Notes: generated by a model not told the origin, from the sequence alone. Numbered from the stretch's first letter, positions 1 through 12,567 are shown. The stretch: 64,000 nt of DNA from Cinclus cinclus (GCF_963662255.1 NC_085084.1:397501-461500), one strand, 5' to 3'. Translations and numbers: made by a program.

Positions 1-1028
1 AACTGAGCCAGCTCAGTGTGTCACTTACACACTGCTGTTAGCTGGAGAGCTCTTGCTGTGAGACATGGATGAGAAATACAGAGATTGCTTTAAAGGTAGT
101 AGTTTTTCCCTTTCCCTGTTTCCCCCACCTTCTGTCACAAATCACTGTTGGATGTGTCACTCCTCCTAGCCTTCCTTCAGGCCCCTCCTGGTGCATGGGT
201 GTGAGCTAAGGAACATGGCTCTGAAACAGACATTTAAACCCAAGGCTGGGGAGTTCACAATAAGGTGACCCTGCCAGTGTGATCAGATTCATAAAGAGCA
301 GCATTGGAAGGTTCCTCTTGTTCCTGCCTATTTTACAAACACTGCTGTCGTTGCTCTGGAGGCTCTGACTGAGAGCACAGTGGCTCCTACAGCAGAAGAG
401 CATGGCAATAGACTAAAGAAAAAAGCCATTCCTGCAATGAGCTTTGCCAAGTACTACAATTTTCTGTGAAATCTGGGCCACTCTTCCATGACCTTTAGCC
501 CCAGAGAGAGGGAAACACACAGAGGTCAATGAGGTTGCTCCTAAGCCCCTCTTCTTCTGGGCCAGGATTCCTGCATCCCTTGTTGGTCCTGGTGCCTGCC
601 ACTGGACTGTGGCATCCTGTCTGTGCTGTGGAGCATGGGACTGGTGTCCCATTTTCTCTGTGGGCCACGGCATTGTGCCTCCCCAGCTGTGTCTCAAGGC
701 CCCTGTGAGAGAGGAGGGGCTGCAACACAAGGAGGAGGGGTAGAGATAAATCAGCAGTTTGCATTCAGAGCTGAAATAACATGGCCTGCTGGACAAGATG
801 CCAGCAATGCCTCTTCCTACCTTATTTGTGATGTTCAGGCTGAACCTCTCTCTACAAAATTGCAGTAACATCAGCCAGTTGCTGGTTTTTCAAACTTAAT
901 ATTTCAACAGCAAGCACGAGTGTATTGATCTAAGCTTAATTAAATTATATTTATGTAATTTTAATTTCTTTTTAATTCAGCATTCAGAACACCAGCAGAG
1001 CTAATTCTTGCCCATTTCCATCTTGCAG
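1..1028 (+). other. ZCCHC7: ZCCHC7 intron (3' part)
   Basis: Intronic sequence leading to the acceptor AG at 1027-1028, which is preceded by a T-rich stretch. I see no exon or recognisable repeat. Short open frames on both strands show no protein-like composition. Confidence 0.7.
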
Positions 1029-4000
1029 ACAAAGCCAGGGCCCATCAAGGCAGCCAGCTCCCACCCGGAGCGCTCAGTGCCCGTGTACTGCTACAACTGC
1101 TCCCGCAAAGGACACCTTGGATACGTAAGTGCTGGCACTCACTGGGGGGACATCCATCCTTGCCACGGTGTCTGTGTGGGTGGAAGAGCCCAGCTGGTGT
1201 GTGTGACACGAGAGGAGTGTGACCACAGTGCTGCTGTGGTCAGTGGAGGCCAGTGTATAAAGGGATCTCACCCGTCTAATTCACAGATGGGTGGGGCAAG
1301 CAAAGGTTGCTATCTCTCCTTGGCAGGTTCATTGATTTGAGACTGCCTGGGAGAGAGAATATTCATTGGAAAGCAGTTGGTGAATACAGATTTTTTTTTT
1401 CCCCTTTCATTTTCTCACATAGTGCCTCACTGCCGCATTCGTCATCAAGTCAGGTTTTTCACCACAATCAGCCCAGCCATTTGAGTGCTGTTTTGGGAAT
1501 CTTCCATTTCTGCCTGCTTGTGATGACCCTTACTTGTAGTTTCCCAGTTTAGTTCAACATCTGAACTAAGTTTGGCATTGTCCTTCTGTAAGGTGCAGCC
1601 TAGTAAAAGGGATGTCATGAGGCTTAAGTGCTTCATTAAAAACAGGAGATGTAGCTGCATCTTCCAGAGTATTTTGGTGAAATTTATCACCTTTTTGTGC
1701 CTGTTATGTAAAGTATGGCTCTGTACTTGCAATTACCAACACTAAACAAACAATAGGGTTTTTTCTTTTATGGAATAAATGCAGGAGGGAGCCAAGCCAC
1801 AAATATTCCAGAAATGTTAATCATGCATTGGATGGGTTTAGCTTATTTTTTCCCTGTAGCTAAGAAACAGCAAGTTGCCAGCAAATTCCTCTCTTCCCTT
1901 CTGCCTGCTCTTGTGTGTCAGCTCCTTCAACTATCCAGCATGTTTTGTTAAAAGCTTGGGCCTTTAGTTTAGTTTACTTTTATTAAATTGTCAAAAAAAT
2001 GGCACTGGAGGTAGACGTACATGGACACAAGTAAGACTGCTGTGAAAATGATGAGTAATTATTAGGGATGCTGTAAATTGATTATTTAGGTCATTATTAG
2101 GGCTGCTGTTAAAAATAATTAGAAATTATGTGTCAGGAGCTGATAGTAAGTACTTAGATTGAAAATTATAGAAACTGTACAAAATCAGAAAGGGAGGAAA
2201 GCAACTAATGTACATTTTATATCTCCCAAAGTTAAGGAAGATAAGAAAGCATTTGTAGTAGTGTACAAGGAGCAGAAACAGCCTGAGCAATGACTGAATG
2301 AGAGGGGATAAACTGATAGCAACACAAGAGATACTAGATCTTCCCAAGTGCACACCATTCCCAAAAACAGGCAAAACACTTGCAGGAAAACTGGATCTTC
2401 ACTAAACTTCAGCCAAGCAAATGCCAAGAAGAAGCTGAGAAATGCACAATACATCAAAAGTGCATCTCTGATGTGCTGTGCCTGTGGAAGGGAAAGGGGA
2501 GCAGGCAGGGACAGGGTGAGCAGGGGGACACTGAGTGGTAGCAGCAGCACATGCAGGAAAGCTGCTGGTCCCGTGGTGCAGGGGAGTGAAAGCTCCTGAC
2601 ATCTCCTGGAGATTGGTGAGGCCCAGGTGTCACTGGGATGTCTTCAGAGTGATGGAGAGCTAGATTAGCTGTCAGGAAGAAATTGGTGATGAGGGTGGGC
2701 AGGCCCTGGCATGGTGCCCAGAGCAGCCCCTTGATCCCTGGCAGTGCCCAAGGACAGGTTGAACTTTGAGGTTGGAGCAGCCTGGGATGGTGGGAGGTGT
2801 CCCTGCCATGGCAGGGGTGGCATGGGATTGATCTGTAAGGTTCTTACCAAGTCAAGCCATTGTGGGATTCTGTGCTTTTATGATCTCAGCAGTATCTAAG
2901 AAGAGAAAGATGGTGAAACGAAGCACAGCAATTTGCAAGGAGGATAAAGGAGAATAAAGCACCTGTCAATGTCACATGGTACCCAGAAAAAAAAAAAAGG
3001 CAGAATCATAGCAAGTATTCCTGTTAGCCTAGCTCTCAAAACATGGATAAAACTGTGTGTACAGCAGTGAAAAAACTTACATTCCTGTTCCAAGTGTTTG
3101 GGACATAGGCTGGCACACACATGATGACAGAGTCAGCCCCTTTCTCACCTCAGCTGTCTGCTCAGGGCTCTCCTCCTCCTCTTCTTCCTCTCTGTCCCCT
3201 GCACTGTGCCGTGCAGCCTGCTGAAGGATTTGCCTGTGGTTTGTCCCTGTGTGGGAATGGCACACAGTGACACCACCCCCTCTGGCTGCTGGCAGACTCT
3301 GCTCCCCTTTCCCCAGCCCACCCACCTCTGCAGGACCCTCACTCAGAGCAGCCCAGGTGCCAGGGCTGGCTATGGCACTGCTTGTCTCTGAGGGGCAAGT
3401 GTTGAGCTATTGCCTGGAAGCAGGACAGCCCTGTCCACATGTCCAACAGCTCTGTCAGCAGCTCTCCTGGTGCTTACCTGTCTTCACCGGGTCCTCATCA
3501 CCTGTTCTGTGGGTGTTACAGGTGTGTGGTAGCTGCAGGAAGGCAGGGGATCCCTTCTGTTGTTCAAAGAGCACCAGTGTTTCAGTGTGTGCAGGAGGGA
3601 TTGCCAGCTGGCCATGGAAATGTCAGTGCTGACCACAAGTACCTGGAGGACCTGGCCCATTTCACCTGCAGGAAATCACCACTCAGCCACCTCTAGTGAC
3701 CTGAAATTGTTTTGCAGGAGTGCTCAGAGAAGAGGATGCAGGGAAACATGTTTCCCACTTCTCCCTTCATCTACTACTATGATGATGAATGTGATATCAG
3801 GAAGAGAGCCAACAGGTTAAAAAGAAAGGTGGCAGGTACAGTGTGTTTTGGGAGACTCCCTCCCACCTTTCAGTTCTGTGTTTGTGCTTTTTAGAAACAT
3901 TGTGGGATTATTTTCATGTGTTGGGAAAAGCTGCACGGATTTGAACAGGTAGCCTGGTGCTAGTAAAAGATTTGTGATTTTACTCATCCGTGTCTATCAT

Positions 4001-4721
4001 GGAAGTTGATTGTGTCAAAGTCACTCAGTGAGCATTGTCAGATGTTTTAATTCTGAAAAATCTGCTGACATTATAAATGCCATGAAATAGCAGGAAGGGG
4101 ATTAAATCACAATTTGTTAAGATTCTAGTGTGATGAGAGGGAAAACTCACAGTGGAAAAAATCTGCCAGAGATAAATTTTTGTCTAACTTCATACATAAC
4201 TAAGGAGAGCTGTGATGGCTCAGGCAGCAGGTTTTAGGTTCTTTAGGTATTGAAATAATCCAGTCTGCTTTCCAGACCTGCAGGAAGCTGGCCTTCTGCC
4301 GGAGCAGTCTGAAACGCCATTGCAGGAAGAACAGTTTGAGGTGCCCAGCCACAAGAAAAAGAGCAAACTTTGGAAAGAACAGCAGGGGAAGCAAAGCAAG
4401 AGCAGTGAGCAGCAGAAGAAGGTGAAGGTGTCCCAGACAAAGAAAGCCCAGGAGAAGAAGCAGAGGAGGGGTGTTGAAATGCACTGTGAACCAGAGGACT
4501 TCCCTCGGGGGTGCAAGCGGCAGGGCTGCAAGGGCAGCAAGGTCCACAAGTCTCTTTTCCAGGCATTCTCAGGCAGCAAGGCCATGTGTGTGCAGCAGCG
4601 TCTAGAAGGTGCCAAAAGGAAGAAAAAATGGAAAAAGCAGAAAAATGCTAGTCCTGACAGCAGGGACAATCTATTCCTTATAAAACAGCAGAAGAAGAAG
4701 TTCAAGCAGAAATCCTGGTGA
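1029..4721 (+). CDS. ZCCHC7: ZCCHC7, last three coding exons (partial)
   Basis: Zinc-knuckle protein of the nuclear TRAMP-like complex (the family of yeast Air1/2), which with the poly(A) polymerase TENT4B and helicase MTREX marks aberrant nuclear RNA for exosome decay. Exons read here: 1029-1124, 3718-3835 and 4276-4721, stop TGA at 4719-4721; all borders are AG/GT (GTAAGT after 1124, GTACAG after 3835) and phases join. The first exon carries CYNCSRKGHLGY and the second starts with EC, so a CCHC knuckle (C-x2-C-x4-H-x4-C) is split by an intron. Next comes a conserved PFIYYYDDE stretch, then a very Lys/Gln-rich basic tail with the family signatures EDFPRG and DNLFLIKQ near the C-terminus. The earlier knuckles and the N-terminus lie upstream of the window. 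Identification is from remembered similarity to human ZCCHC7 and is strong. Confidence 0.95.
2640..2890 (+). mobile_element. CR1 LINE 3' fragment in ZCCHC7 intron
   Basis: Sense-strand 3' end of an avian CR1 non-LTR retrotransposon. The run from GGGCAGGCCCTGGCATGG through CCTGGCAGTGCCCAAGG to GTGTCCCTGCCATGGCAGG matches the remembered CR1 3' consensus, and the copy ends near a GGGATTCTGTG tail of the CR1 octamer type. It is a 5'-truncated, non-coding relic inside the intron between the knuckle exon and the YYYDDE exon. Confidence 0.75.
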
Positions 4722-5550
4722 TGGCAGGTAGCACTGGCATTCCCTGGTTCTGCCTTCTCTTTATCCCTGTCTCTGTCTTAGCACATGAATTCCAGTCCAT
4801 CCCTGGCCCAGCATGCTGGGCACCATCACCCACCCTGTCCATGTCCACAGCCAGAGGGGTCTACTCCATCTGTGTGAGCTGACCCTGTGGTAAGGATGAC
4901 CCAGTGCTCCTGAATATGCTGTATGTTTATTTTCTTTGCTTGGGGATGTGGGGGCACGCTGGGTTTGGCAGGGTTTGTTTCTTCACCAGTGAGATGTGGC
5001 TGTGCTGTTGGGGCACAGCAGCTTTGGGGCCAATGCCAGGGAGACTTGGGTTGGGGAGGGTCAGGGGGGAAAGCAGGAACATGGGTATAAAGCACATCCC
5101 CTTGGCCATGGGTCCTCTCTGGAGTGGAGCAGGGCATTGGGCACTTCCCTCCCCCCTGGAAGGGGCAGCCAATCCTCTGCTTTATGCTGTGGGATGCAGC
5201 AGTCACCCACCTTGCTCTCCAGGGCGCTGCCATCCATCCACTGCCCTCAGGGCTCAGCTTTCAGTGCCCCATTTCCTGCTCCATCAGAGCAGGAGTGAGC
5301 AGCTGGGCCTGGAGCAGAGTTTGCATCTCACACTAAATCTGTCCTTGTTCCTTTTGATGTGGAGGCTGTTTCTGGAGTGAAGAGGGGAATATGAAGAACA
5401 TACTTGGTTCCAGTCACACTGTGCTAAAATTTAATTTTTTTTTAAAGACAATTATTTTTGTACACTGGAATTCAGCATGTGGTTTAAGGTTTGTAAGAAT
5501 AAAATGCTTTATCAAAAGACTAACACAAATAAAACTTTACATGAGAAATA
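4722..5550 (+). other. ZCCHC7: ZCCHC7 3' UTR with two poly(A) signals
   Basis: Sequence after the ZCCHC7 stop. Two AATAAA hexamers on the + strand, at 5498-5503 and 5528-5533, are the first good polyadenylation signals and give a 3' UTR of about 0.8 kb. The last 150 bases are A+T rich. Which signal is used cannot be told from sequence. Confidence 0.6.
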
Positions 5551-8409
5551 CAAAAAGATTTGGTTCATTCCTGATTTCCTTTCATTCCAAACATAATTGA
5601 AAACAGCACCATGGTCTCTTTCCTGAGCTGAAACTACATCACCACTGGCAAGAGTAAAGGAAAGAAGTAATATATTTATATACTCTACTGTCATGAAAAG
5701 GAAGTTATCCATGCCCTGCTGCTCTGTGATGTGCCACTCTTTAGTGAGCAGCTGATGATGACAGCACAGTGCCACTGAGGTAAAAGTCCTCTCCTCTCCT
5801 CGTGCAGCAGTCCTGTGGTAAAATTAGAGACTATACCCTGCAAGGTATAAATATCTGGAAAGAGATATGGGTACCCAAGAAAAAATTGAGGACTCATTAT
5901 GCCAATGTTATCCCATACCACTGATCCCTAAATTCATCAGGCTTTTGTTTAGCAAACTCATCAGCAGGAACACAGGTGTTCTGGTACCCTGCCATTCTGT
6001 GTCAGATGTACTCATGACAGAGATACACCTGCATAGTATTTTCAAACTTAATGTCTAGCTTTGCTTCAGCATGACCTTGGCAACAAAATTTAAGTTTTGC
6101 TTAACTTCATTTATTGCTTCATTGAAAAATTCCTGATGATACTGAAAAGCATATCTGTTTTAGCCCTATTTAAAAAATATTAATTTAATTCCACCAAAGG
6201 ACTTGTTTTCATGGGAACAGCTTTTTTTCCAGATGCTGCGTTGTCCCTCCCTTTTTAGTTTTGAATTCTGTGCTTCATTTGAGCAAAAGTCACCACTGGC
6301 CTTTAGCCAAACCAGCACACACCTAGCAGACAGGGAGGAGGGTTGTTTTTAGGACTGTTTGGCCATCTGGCCAGCTGAGTTGTCTTGAGGTGAGTGCATT
6401 TCCTGCAATTTCCTGCACCTCAGAGAGGTGCCTTTACATCATCCTTGTGCAGTGTCAAAGGCTAGAACAAGTCAGAGTTCTTCCTAACTCCTGCCCTGAG
6501 CATCAGGTCCCTGGCCAGCATGGCAGGAGTCAGAGCAGCCAGGAGTCCCAGCCACTTTTTCTGGTGCTCTGATTCTCCAGACAGGAATATTTCACCTAGG
6601 ACCTGCTGTGGAGTTGTTCAGAGCCTGGTGTGTGCTGGTGGGCAGAGACTGCCCAGCCTAGGGAAGGCATGGCAGGGAGTTTAGGCACAGTGACTTACAC
6701 AGGTGCTTGGGTGAGCCCCACAGAGATCTGGCTGACGACTGTGACTCCTGCCTGTCACTGTCAACACCAGACAAGGAGTTTGTCTGCTCCTGGGTGTCAC
6801 TGAATCCTGCAGGTACCCAGCCCCGCAGAGCCTTTGCTCTGGTCGATGCTTGTGATTACAGGTCAGTGAGTAAAAGATGGAGGAAGCATGTTTTTCAGGA
6901 CCATGGGAAGAAAAAAATAGGAAGCAAACAGGGTCTGGGTGAGGGAGCATCCTCCTGGCCCCAGGATCCAGCTGGAGAGCAGCAGTGTTGGCACTGTGGG
7001 AAAAGAGAGGACATCCTGCAGTGGCACATCCAGCCTGGGGCATGGACAGGGGTGTGTTTGGGTCCTGTCAGGGAACTCCAGGACTCACCAGTGTCGGGCT
7101 CTGCAGAAATCTGCACCCACCAGGGCATTTGGGGGAGAACTGACAGGTCTAGATAATGCCACCAGTGAGGAAACAGGGACATGGACAAGGCTGACTTGTT
7201 GCTGGAAACCAGCTGGGTAAACCAGATGTAAAATAGGCTGGTGCCTGCAGCTCTGGCTTGCACCTCTTGGAGCAAAGCAGGATCTGTCTGGCACCAACTG
7301 TCACAAGCACCAGAGCCACACAACACACCCTACAAGGCTTCTGTGGGGCAGCTGATGGTTTTCAGAGACCTCAGCACAAGAATAAAGCAGCAGGAGATTG
7401 TTTACATTCACTGAGGAGGAGAGGACAAGGAAAATGGCAAAAAGGGGTGGATTCCCCAACATGATCAATATCAGCAGGTCAGGTGCTGTGAAAGGACAGT
7501 GCTGTGTGAGAGTCCTGCACCAGGCCTGGCACCTGGCAGACTGAGCTGCTTCCATCCAGCTCTGCTTTATTCCATTAAACCACAATGTACTTCAGCCTGT
7601 CACTCCTCCTACCTGCTTTCCCCCTCCTTTAAAGAACTGTCAGTCCTTACTCCAGAGATGCCTGGGACTGGAAAACATGCTCATCCCAGGAGAGGATGGT
7701 GTCTCGAGGTCACAGTTGATGTGCACTGGTGAGGCAGCATGAGGAAACCTACATTGTGTGAATAAATAAAGGGCTGCAGCTCAGACCCAGCCCTGCAGAC
7801 GAGACAAGATGGATGGATCAGAAGGTCAGAGTCTTGTTGGGTAATGGGGGCAGGTGTCCCAGGAGTGAAGAGGGGAGAAGGGAGTATTGGGTCCATCATG
7901 TGTTGCAGCCACTACACAGAGAGGTTGAGGTAAGGAGTGCTGTGATTTGAGGTGTCTGTGTCCATGGCACACCTGTGGGAGGGAATTGGATGTGTCTTTG
8001 TGATATAGCACAGGTCCGGCTCCTCCTTGAAATGTTCCTTTCCCTAAAGTCTGTGTCCAAACATCAGTCTCTCTGTCCAGCTGTAGTGCAGCCTGCAGGG
8101 ACCATCAGTCCAGTGCATGTGTGCAGGGCCATGCTGCACCCAACACCAGCAGCCCACAGTGACCACACCAAGCTGGAGCTCAGCCTGGCCTCATCCCACT
8201 GACAGACTTTGTTTCGTCCCACATGTCACTGAGCAGCTGCTCAAGAGTGCCAAGCAAACCTGGGTTCAGTTCACCTGAACAGGTGGATGCTGACACCTGA
8301 GCTCCCATCAAGGTTGGGCATGCCCATGCTGCACCTTTGGGATGGGACTGTGGGTGACAATGGCAGAGCAGGGTCACTGACAACCAACCATGGCACCACA
8401 TGACACAGC

Positions 8410-8690
8410 AGCTAGTAATTGCACTTTTTTTGCATTGCAAAATGATTATTAGCACCTCAGTTCATTATCAGAGCAAATTTAATTTTTCAATGTAAAGGAG
8501 CCAGTTGTATTTATAAAGGAAACACTGTTGATACAGCCAGAAAAAATTAATTCATGACAAATGTAAGGAAAACTAATAGTCTTTAACCAGGGCAATATTT
8601 GACTGTGTCTAATTGTGCTTTGCGAGGTTTGAAAAGTCCTGGCAGAAATACTTACAGAGGCATTTTGCACTTCTCCTTATGAAACGGCAT
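8410..8690. promoter_or_regulatory. A+T-rich candidate conserved non-coding block
   Basis: CpG-poor, A+T-rich block without repeat signatures or an open frame, set in more G+C-rich surroundings. Its texture resembles vertebrate conserved non-coding elements. This is inference from composition only; alignment with other birds and mammals would decide. Confidence 0.25.
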
Positions 8691-8709
8691 TTAAATACTG
8701 GGGTTTCTG

Positions 8710-8752
8710 TTGTGTTTTTTTTTGTTTTGTTTTGTTTTCTTTTTGGTTTTTT
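8710..8752 (+). repeat. T-rich (TTTTG)n-like simple repeat
   Basis: Run of T tracts interrupted by single G or C, including three TTTTG units. It gives rise to the hydrophobic-looking open frame starting at 8710, which is an artefact of the repeat. Confidence 0.7.
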
Positions 8753-9691
8753 TAATTAACCTGGTGCCAGTCTGGTCAAATGATAGCAATAGCATTGTGG
8801 TAAGCTGGTATTCTCTGGTGTATCTGTGCACTAGCAGGAGCATTGTGTGCATTTGGGAAGGAAGGTCTTGTCTAATCCAAATCCATTCAGGCAGAAAACA
8901 AGGAAGAGGGAGCAGAGGCAAGGCCAAGGGCAGAGTGGCTGCAGGAATCTGCCAGGCAGGAGGTGCTCTGGATGAGCACGGCCCATGGAGTGTCCGTGCA
9001 GGCAGGAGTGTCCACAGCCAGAAGAGGAAGGTTTAGCAGGCACCAAGGGGTTTGGGATGGGGGAAGTTTCACAGACTCATGTTGTCTCTATTCACACACA
9101 GATGCAGTGAAGTTTGGGCTGATTGCATGTGGCCAGAACTAGTCCAGCAGACGAGGGACAAGCCCAGCTGAGGCCTCAGTGCCTGGTTGGGTTCAGAGCT
9201 CCAGGGAGCTGATCCTACTGGGCTCTCCAGAGGTTTCCACATCCCAGTTGTGCCCCCGCCCCACTATGGCAGCAGCCACCTCCATTATGTGGGCAGGCTG
9301 CAGCTCTTCCAGCCAACATCAGCAGAACCTGCATCCTGTGGTGATGAAATCCCAGGTGCAGACAGGCCCGGGTGGGGTCCAGGCTGGTGAGCACTGTCAC
9401 ATCCGAGCTGAGATCTCTGGGTTCCAGCCCCTGCACTCCCACTGCTGTCACGGTGGCTGCTGTGGGAAGGCGACCCAGAGGGTCTGGGTTTACGAGAGCA
9501 CTGCGCAGGATGGACCCCGCCGTTTTCCTGGGGGAGTACAGGTGTTGGAGAGGGGACATCTGCCCCGGTGGTGTCCTTCCCCCCAGCCCTGCGAACAGTC
9601 CCCAACCTCTCACCCTCCCGCCGCACCCGGCTCTCCTCAGGACAGCTTGGAAACGCGCCATCTCCTCAACTCAGCTGCCAACTTGAAGCCA

Positions 9692-9699
9692 ATTTGCAT
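9692..9699 (+). promoter_or_regulatory. Exact octamer motif (POU2F/OCT type)
   Basis: ATTTGCAT, the reverse complement of the canonical octamer ATGCAAAT, sits in an A+T-rich patch (9690-9770) at the left edge of the orphan CpG island. Octamers bind POU2F1/POU2F2 and are common in B-cell enhancers. A single 8-mer can occur by chance, so the functional reading rests on position only. Confidence 0.35.
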
Positions 9700-9779
9700 T
9701 GGATAATTATTTTCAATTAAGTGATAACAATCGTGTTCTGAACAGAAATAATCTTGTCCATAGGCCAAACAGTTTATCC

Positions 9780-10650
9780 GGTCTCGGAGCCGTTATCGCG
9801 GTGCGGGGATGCGGGCAGGGAGCCAGGGCGGGCAGGGCTGCCCCGCTCCCCTCCAGCGCTCGGGTCTGCCCCCGAGGAGCCGAGAGCTGCTGCCACCGCC
9901 GTGGGTTCATTGCGGTGTCGAGGGAAAGGAGTCGAGCTGCTCCGCGCCCCGTGGCCGCCGGTCCCGCAGTCCCGCACCCGGAGCGGGGGGATCGCCCCCA
10001 GCTCCTGACACCCGAAACAAGGGGACTCCAGCGACTTCCCGGCGGGTGACACCTCTGCTCAGCATCTCCCTGGCGAGACCCTGGGCTCTGCGGGAGCCAC
10101 CCGCGTGTCCGCGGGCATCCCTCGGCTCCGGCTGTGCCCTGCCAGCGCTCCTTGCCCTCCGGAACGCTCCAGGCACGGAGCACAGCCATCCATGGACAGC
10201 CGGGGCTGCGTGCGGCCCGGTGCCAGTCCCTGCAGAGCTGTGCCTGTCAGACACCGCTCTGTGACTCTGCTGTCACCGGCAGGAACGAACGGAGCTGCTG
10301 CTGCTGCACAGGCAGACCCTCCCCTGCCCCGGGACGGAGGGACCCCCCAAACCAAGGCACCTGCAATCCCGCAGGAGTCACTGCGGTTCGGCGCTGCAGT
10401 CGGGGGGCTCCAACACAGAAAGAGGAGCGATGGTGGAGGCAGAGCTGCCGTCCCCGGAGCTCAGCTGCCCCAGGGTGTGTGCAGGGGCTGGAGCAGCCCG
10501 GGCTGCTCCACCCTGGGCTATCCCCAGTGGCTGCCCCGTTGCCCTCGCCCCACACAGCACTGCACGGAGAGCTGGACCTCAGAGCCTCCAGAGCCACCCA
10601 GGCCAGCGGTGGGGCAGCTGGGCTCACATGGACCCCATCCTGCACTTTCC
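9780..10650. promoter_or_regulatory. Orphan CpG island, no associated gene
   Basis: Dense CpG and very G+C-rich sequence, strongest at about 9790-10330, sharply bounded by A+T-rich DNA on both sides (9690-9770 and 10750-11010). No gene of the syntenic series begins here and no open frame on either strand looks like a protein. It is more than 4 kb from the ZCCHC7 3' end and about 7 kb upstream of GRHPR. Likely roles are the promoter of an unannotated non-coding RNA or a CpG-rich enhancer. CpG density is seen; function is inferred. Confidence 0.55.
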
Positions 10651-10749
10651 TGAAGGAAGTTGGGGTGGGGACTGTCAGGTGTTTTTCAATCCACTAAAGC
10701 CCAGTCAGTTGGGAAGATTGGACTCCGGAGCTCCTGCAAGTGAAAAATA

Positions 10750-11010
10750 GCAAATCCAATATCTTTTTAGTGGTGTTTTTATATTCAAATTAGACATAAT
10801 CTCCATGAATAAAATTACTGTTCCCAAAGGGATCATGCCCAATTTAAATGTATAAAATGTCATTAAAAGGGCGCTGGCTTGCTATTAAAATTTGACTCCA
10901 GCAAACCCCCAATGTCATTTGTATTATAGTTTTACAATTAAGCCAGAGATGTTGGAAATAATAGTTTTGATGTACAATCTGGTACCATACAGTAGGAGCA
11001 CATTGTTCCT
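10750..11010. promoter_or_regulatory. A+T-rich candidate conserved block right of the CpG island
   Basis: About 260 bases of A+T-rich, CpG-poor, non-repetitive sequence with many short T/A-tract motifs, abruptly flanked by G+C-rich DNA. Such texture is typical of deeply conserved enhancers. No coding potential is evident. Conservation cannot be tested here. Confidence 0.35.
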
Positions 11011-12119
11011 CAGAAGCTGCAGCCGGACCTATCGCTGGCAGCACGGCCACCAGCCGTGGCTCCCGGGGCCAGGTCTCTGCCCCTCCCTGCCACTCTCGGA
11101 GCCACCTGAGAGAGGCAGCTGCAGAGGGGTGGGTCTGCTGGACGTGAACCTGGGTTTGGGGCCTCCTCTTTCTTGGGGCCCTGCCAGGCAAAGGATGTGG
11201 GTCCCTTTCCCCTTTCTGTTTTCCCAGCTCAGCCCTGGGTTTGCCCCAGCTCTGCCACACCGGTGCTGTGGGCTGTGGCTGCTCCTGTGGGGACCTCAGC
11301 ACTGCTCTCCAGGAACCACCCTGGGGGCTGCTCCCCTCTCAGACAGGAACATGGGAATGGTACCCACCTGCAGCTGTGGGGTGCTGGTCCCAGGGGAGCG
11401 CTCCCCGTTCAGGTGAGGGCTCCAGGTGCAGCTGGGAGCAGCAGCAGGAAGAAGGGATGCAGCAGGAAAATGTTTGGGGCCATGATACCCTGGCCTGGTT
11501 GTTATTTCATCTTTAACCCAGAACCAGCTGAGCTGGTGGGAGCTGCTGGCTGTTCTCCACATGGCAGGGGAGGGAGATCAGGGAGTTCGGATTTATTGGG
11601 CGTTCTGATCATGGCTGGTGAGCTTTCAGACACTCCAGATGTCCCTCAGTCATCAAGAGACCTGACAAAATCTGCTCCCACTCTCTCTGAGGGCTGGAGC
11701 CTCCGCTGATCCCTCACTGCCATGTGCCACAGTCCAAAAGCAGGACCAGGTGATGCTAGGAGGTGACAGCCACCAGAGCAATGGCCTGTGCTGTTCTGCC
11801 CCAAACCCTGGTGTTCCTGCTCCCCTCAGCTGGGCTGGCCTCAGCTCTTACAGCTGAGATGATGAAAGCAATGTTTCCTAAAAAGGCTGAGAACAAGAGC
11901 CCCTGGTGAAGGCTGGCAGGAGCTGAGCATTTGTCATAGAGTCCTGCACTGACTGTGGACAGCTGAAACTGGGATCTGCTGGGGAAAAAGAAACTGGAGT
12001 GACCTCCCTGGACCATTCCCAGCTGGCTCTGTCAGTCACCAAGGGAGGAGAACCCCACAGCCCCAGAGTTGGCACCAAGCACCCCTGGAGCCAACACAAA
12101 AACCCTGGGAAGGGGTGGC

Positions 12120-12400
12120 TCAGGAACAGCCTGTAATAATGTGCCAAATAATTACTGTGCATATTCAAACATACATTTAACTTTCAGAGCAAGCAGGTGA
12201 GTGAATACGCATGTTATAAAATACACGTATTTAAGTAATGTGCAATTAATGGAGCAAAACAGTCAAAAATATTTATTACTTCTGGGAACAGAACAACTTT
12301 CCAAGCATTTTAATTACTGCAGCATTATTTTGAAAACAAAGATAGCATTCGGTCTTTCACATTCTCTCTCTTTTTCCCTGAAGAAAAGAAAAACTATGTT
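12120..12400. promoter_or_regulatory. A+T-rich candidate conserved block
   Basis: CpG-poor A+T-rich sequence rich in homeodomain-type ATTA/TAAT cores, lying just left of the CCATT microsatellite. There is no open frame and no repeat signature. The regulatory reading is compositional inference only. Confidence 0.25.
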
Positions 12401-12495
12401 AGAACCTATCACTCCTGTAGGAGTAGTGGGAAATGCTGAGGAAAAAAAAAAAAAAGCACACAGAGCCCTGGGAAGGCTATGATGGAACAAATTTT

Positions 12496-12567
12496 CCATT
12501 CCATTCCATTCCATTCCATTCCATTCCATTCCATTCCATTCCATTCCATTCCATTCCATTCCATTCC
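12496..12567 (+). repeat. (CCATT)n microsatellite, 14 perfect units
   Basis: Fourteen uninterrupted CCATT pentamers from 12496 to 12565, then a partial unit. The complementary unit AATGG is the pentamer also found in primate satellite II/III, but here it is a short local array. Perfect units imply a recent expansion and likely length polymorphism. Confidence 0.97.

Larger units (their letters stand above)
5551..9690. other. Intergenic, ZCCHC7 to GRHPR, left part
   Basis: No gene recognised. The open frames here are short and lack protein-like composition or matching splice sites. The tract alternates G+C-richer unique sequence with A+T-rich stretches. Tandem AATAAA motifs at 7761-7770 are not attached to any transcript I can see. 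Confidence 0.5.

Noticed and set aside
4220..4705. 161-aa minus-strand Leu/Phe/Cys-rich frame resembling membrane segments
   Set aside because: It is the complement of the Lys/Gln-rich ZCCHC7 last exon; hydrophobicity is the expected antisense artefact.
12496..12567. Satellite II/III or heterochromatin boundary
   Set aside because: The pentamer matches, but only 14 units are present in euchromatic gene-rich DNA; an ordinary microsatellite.
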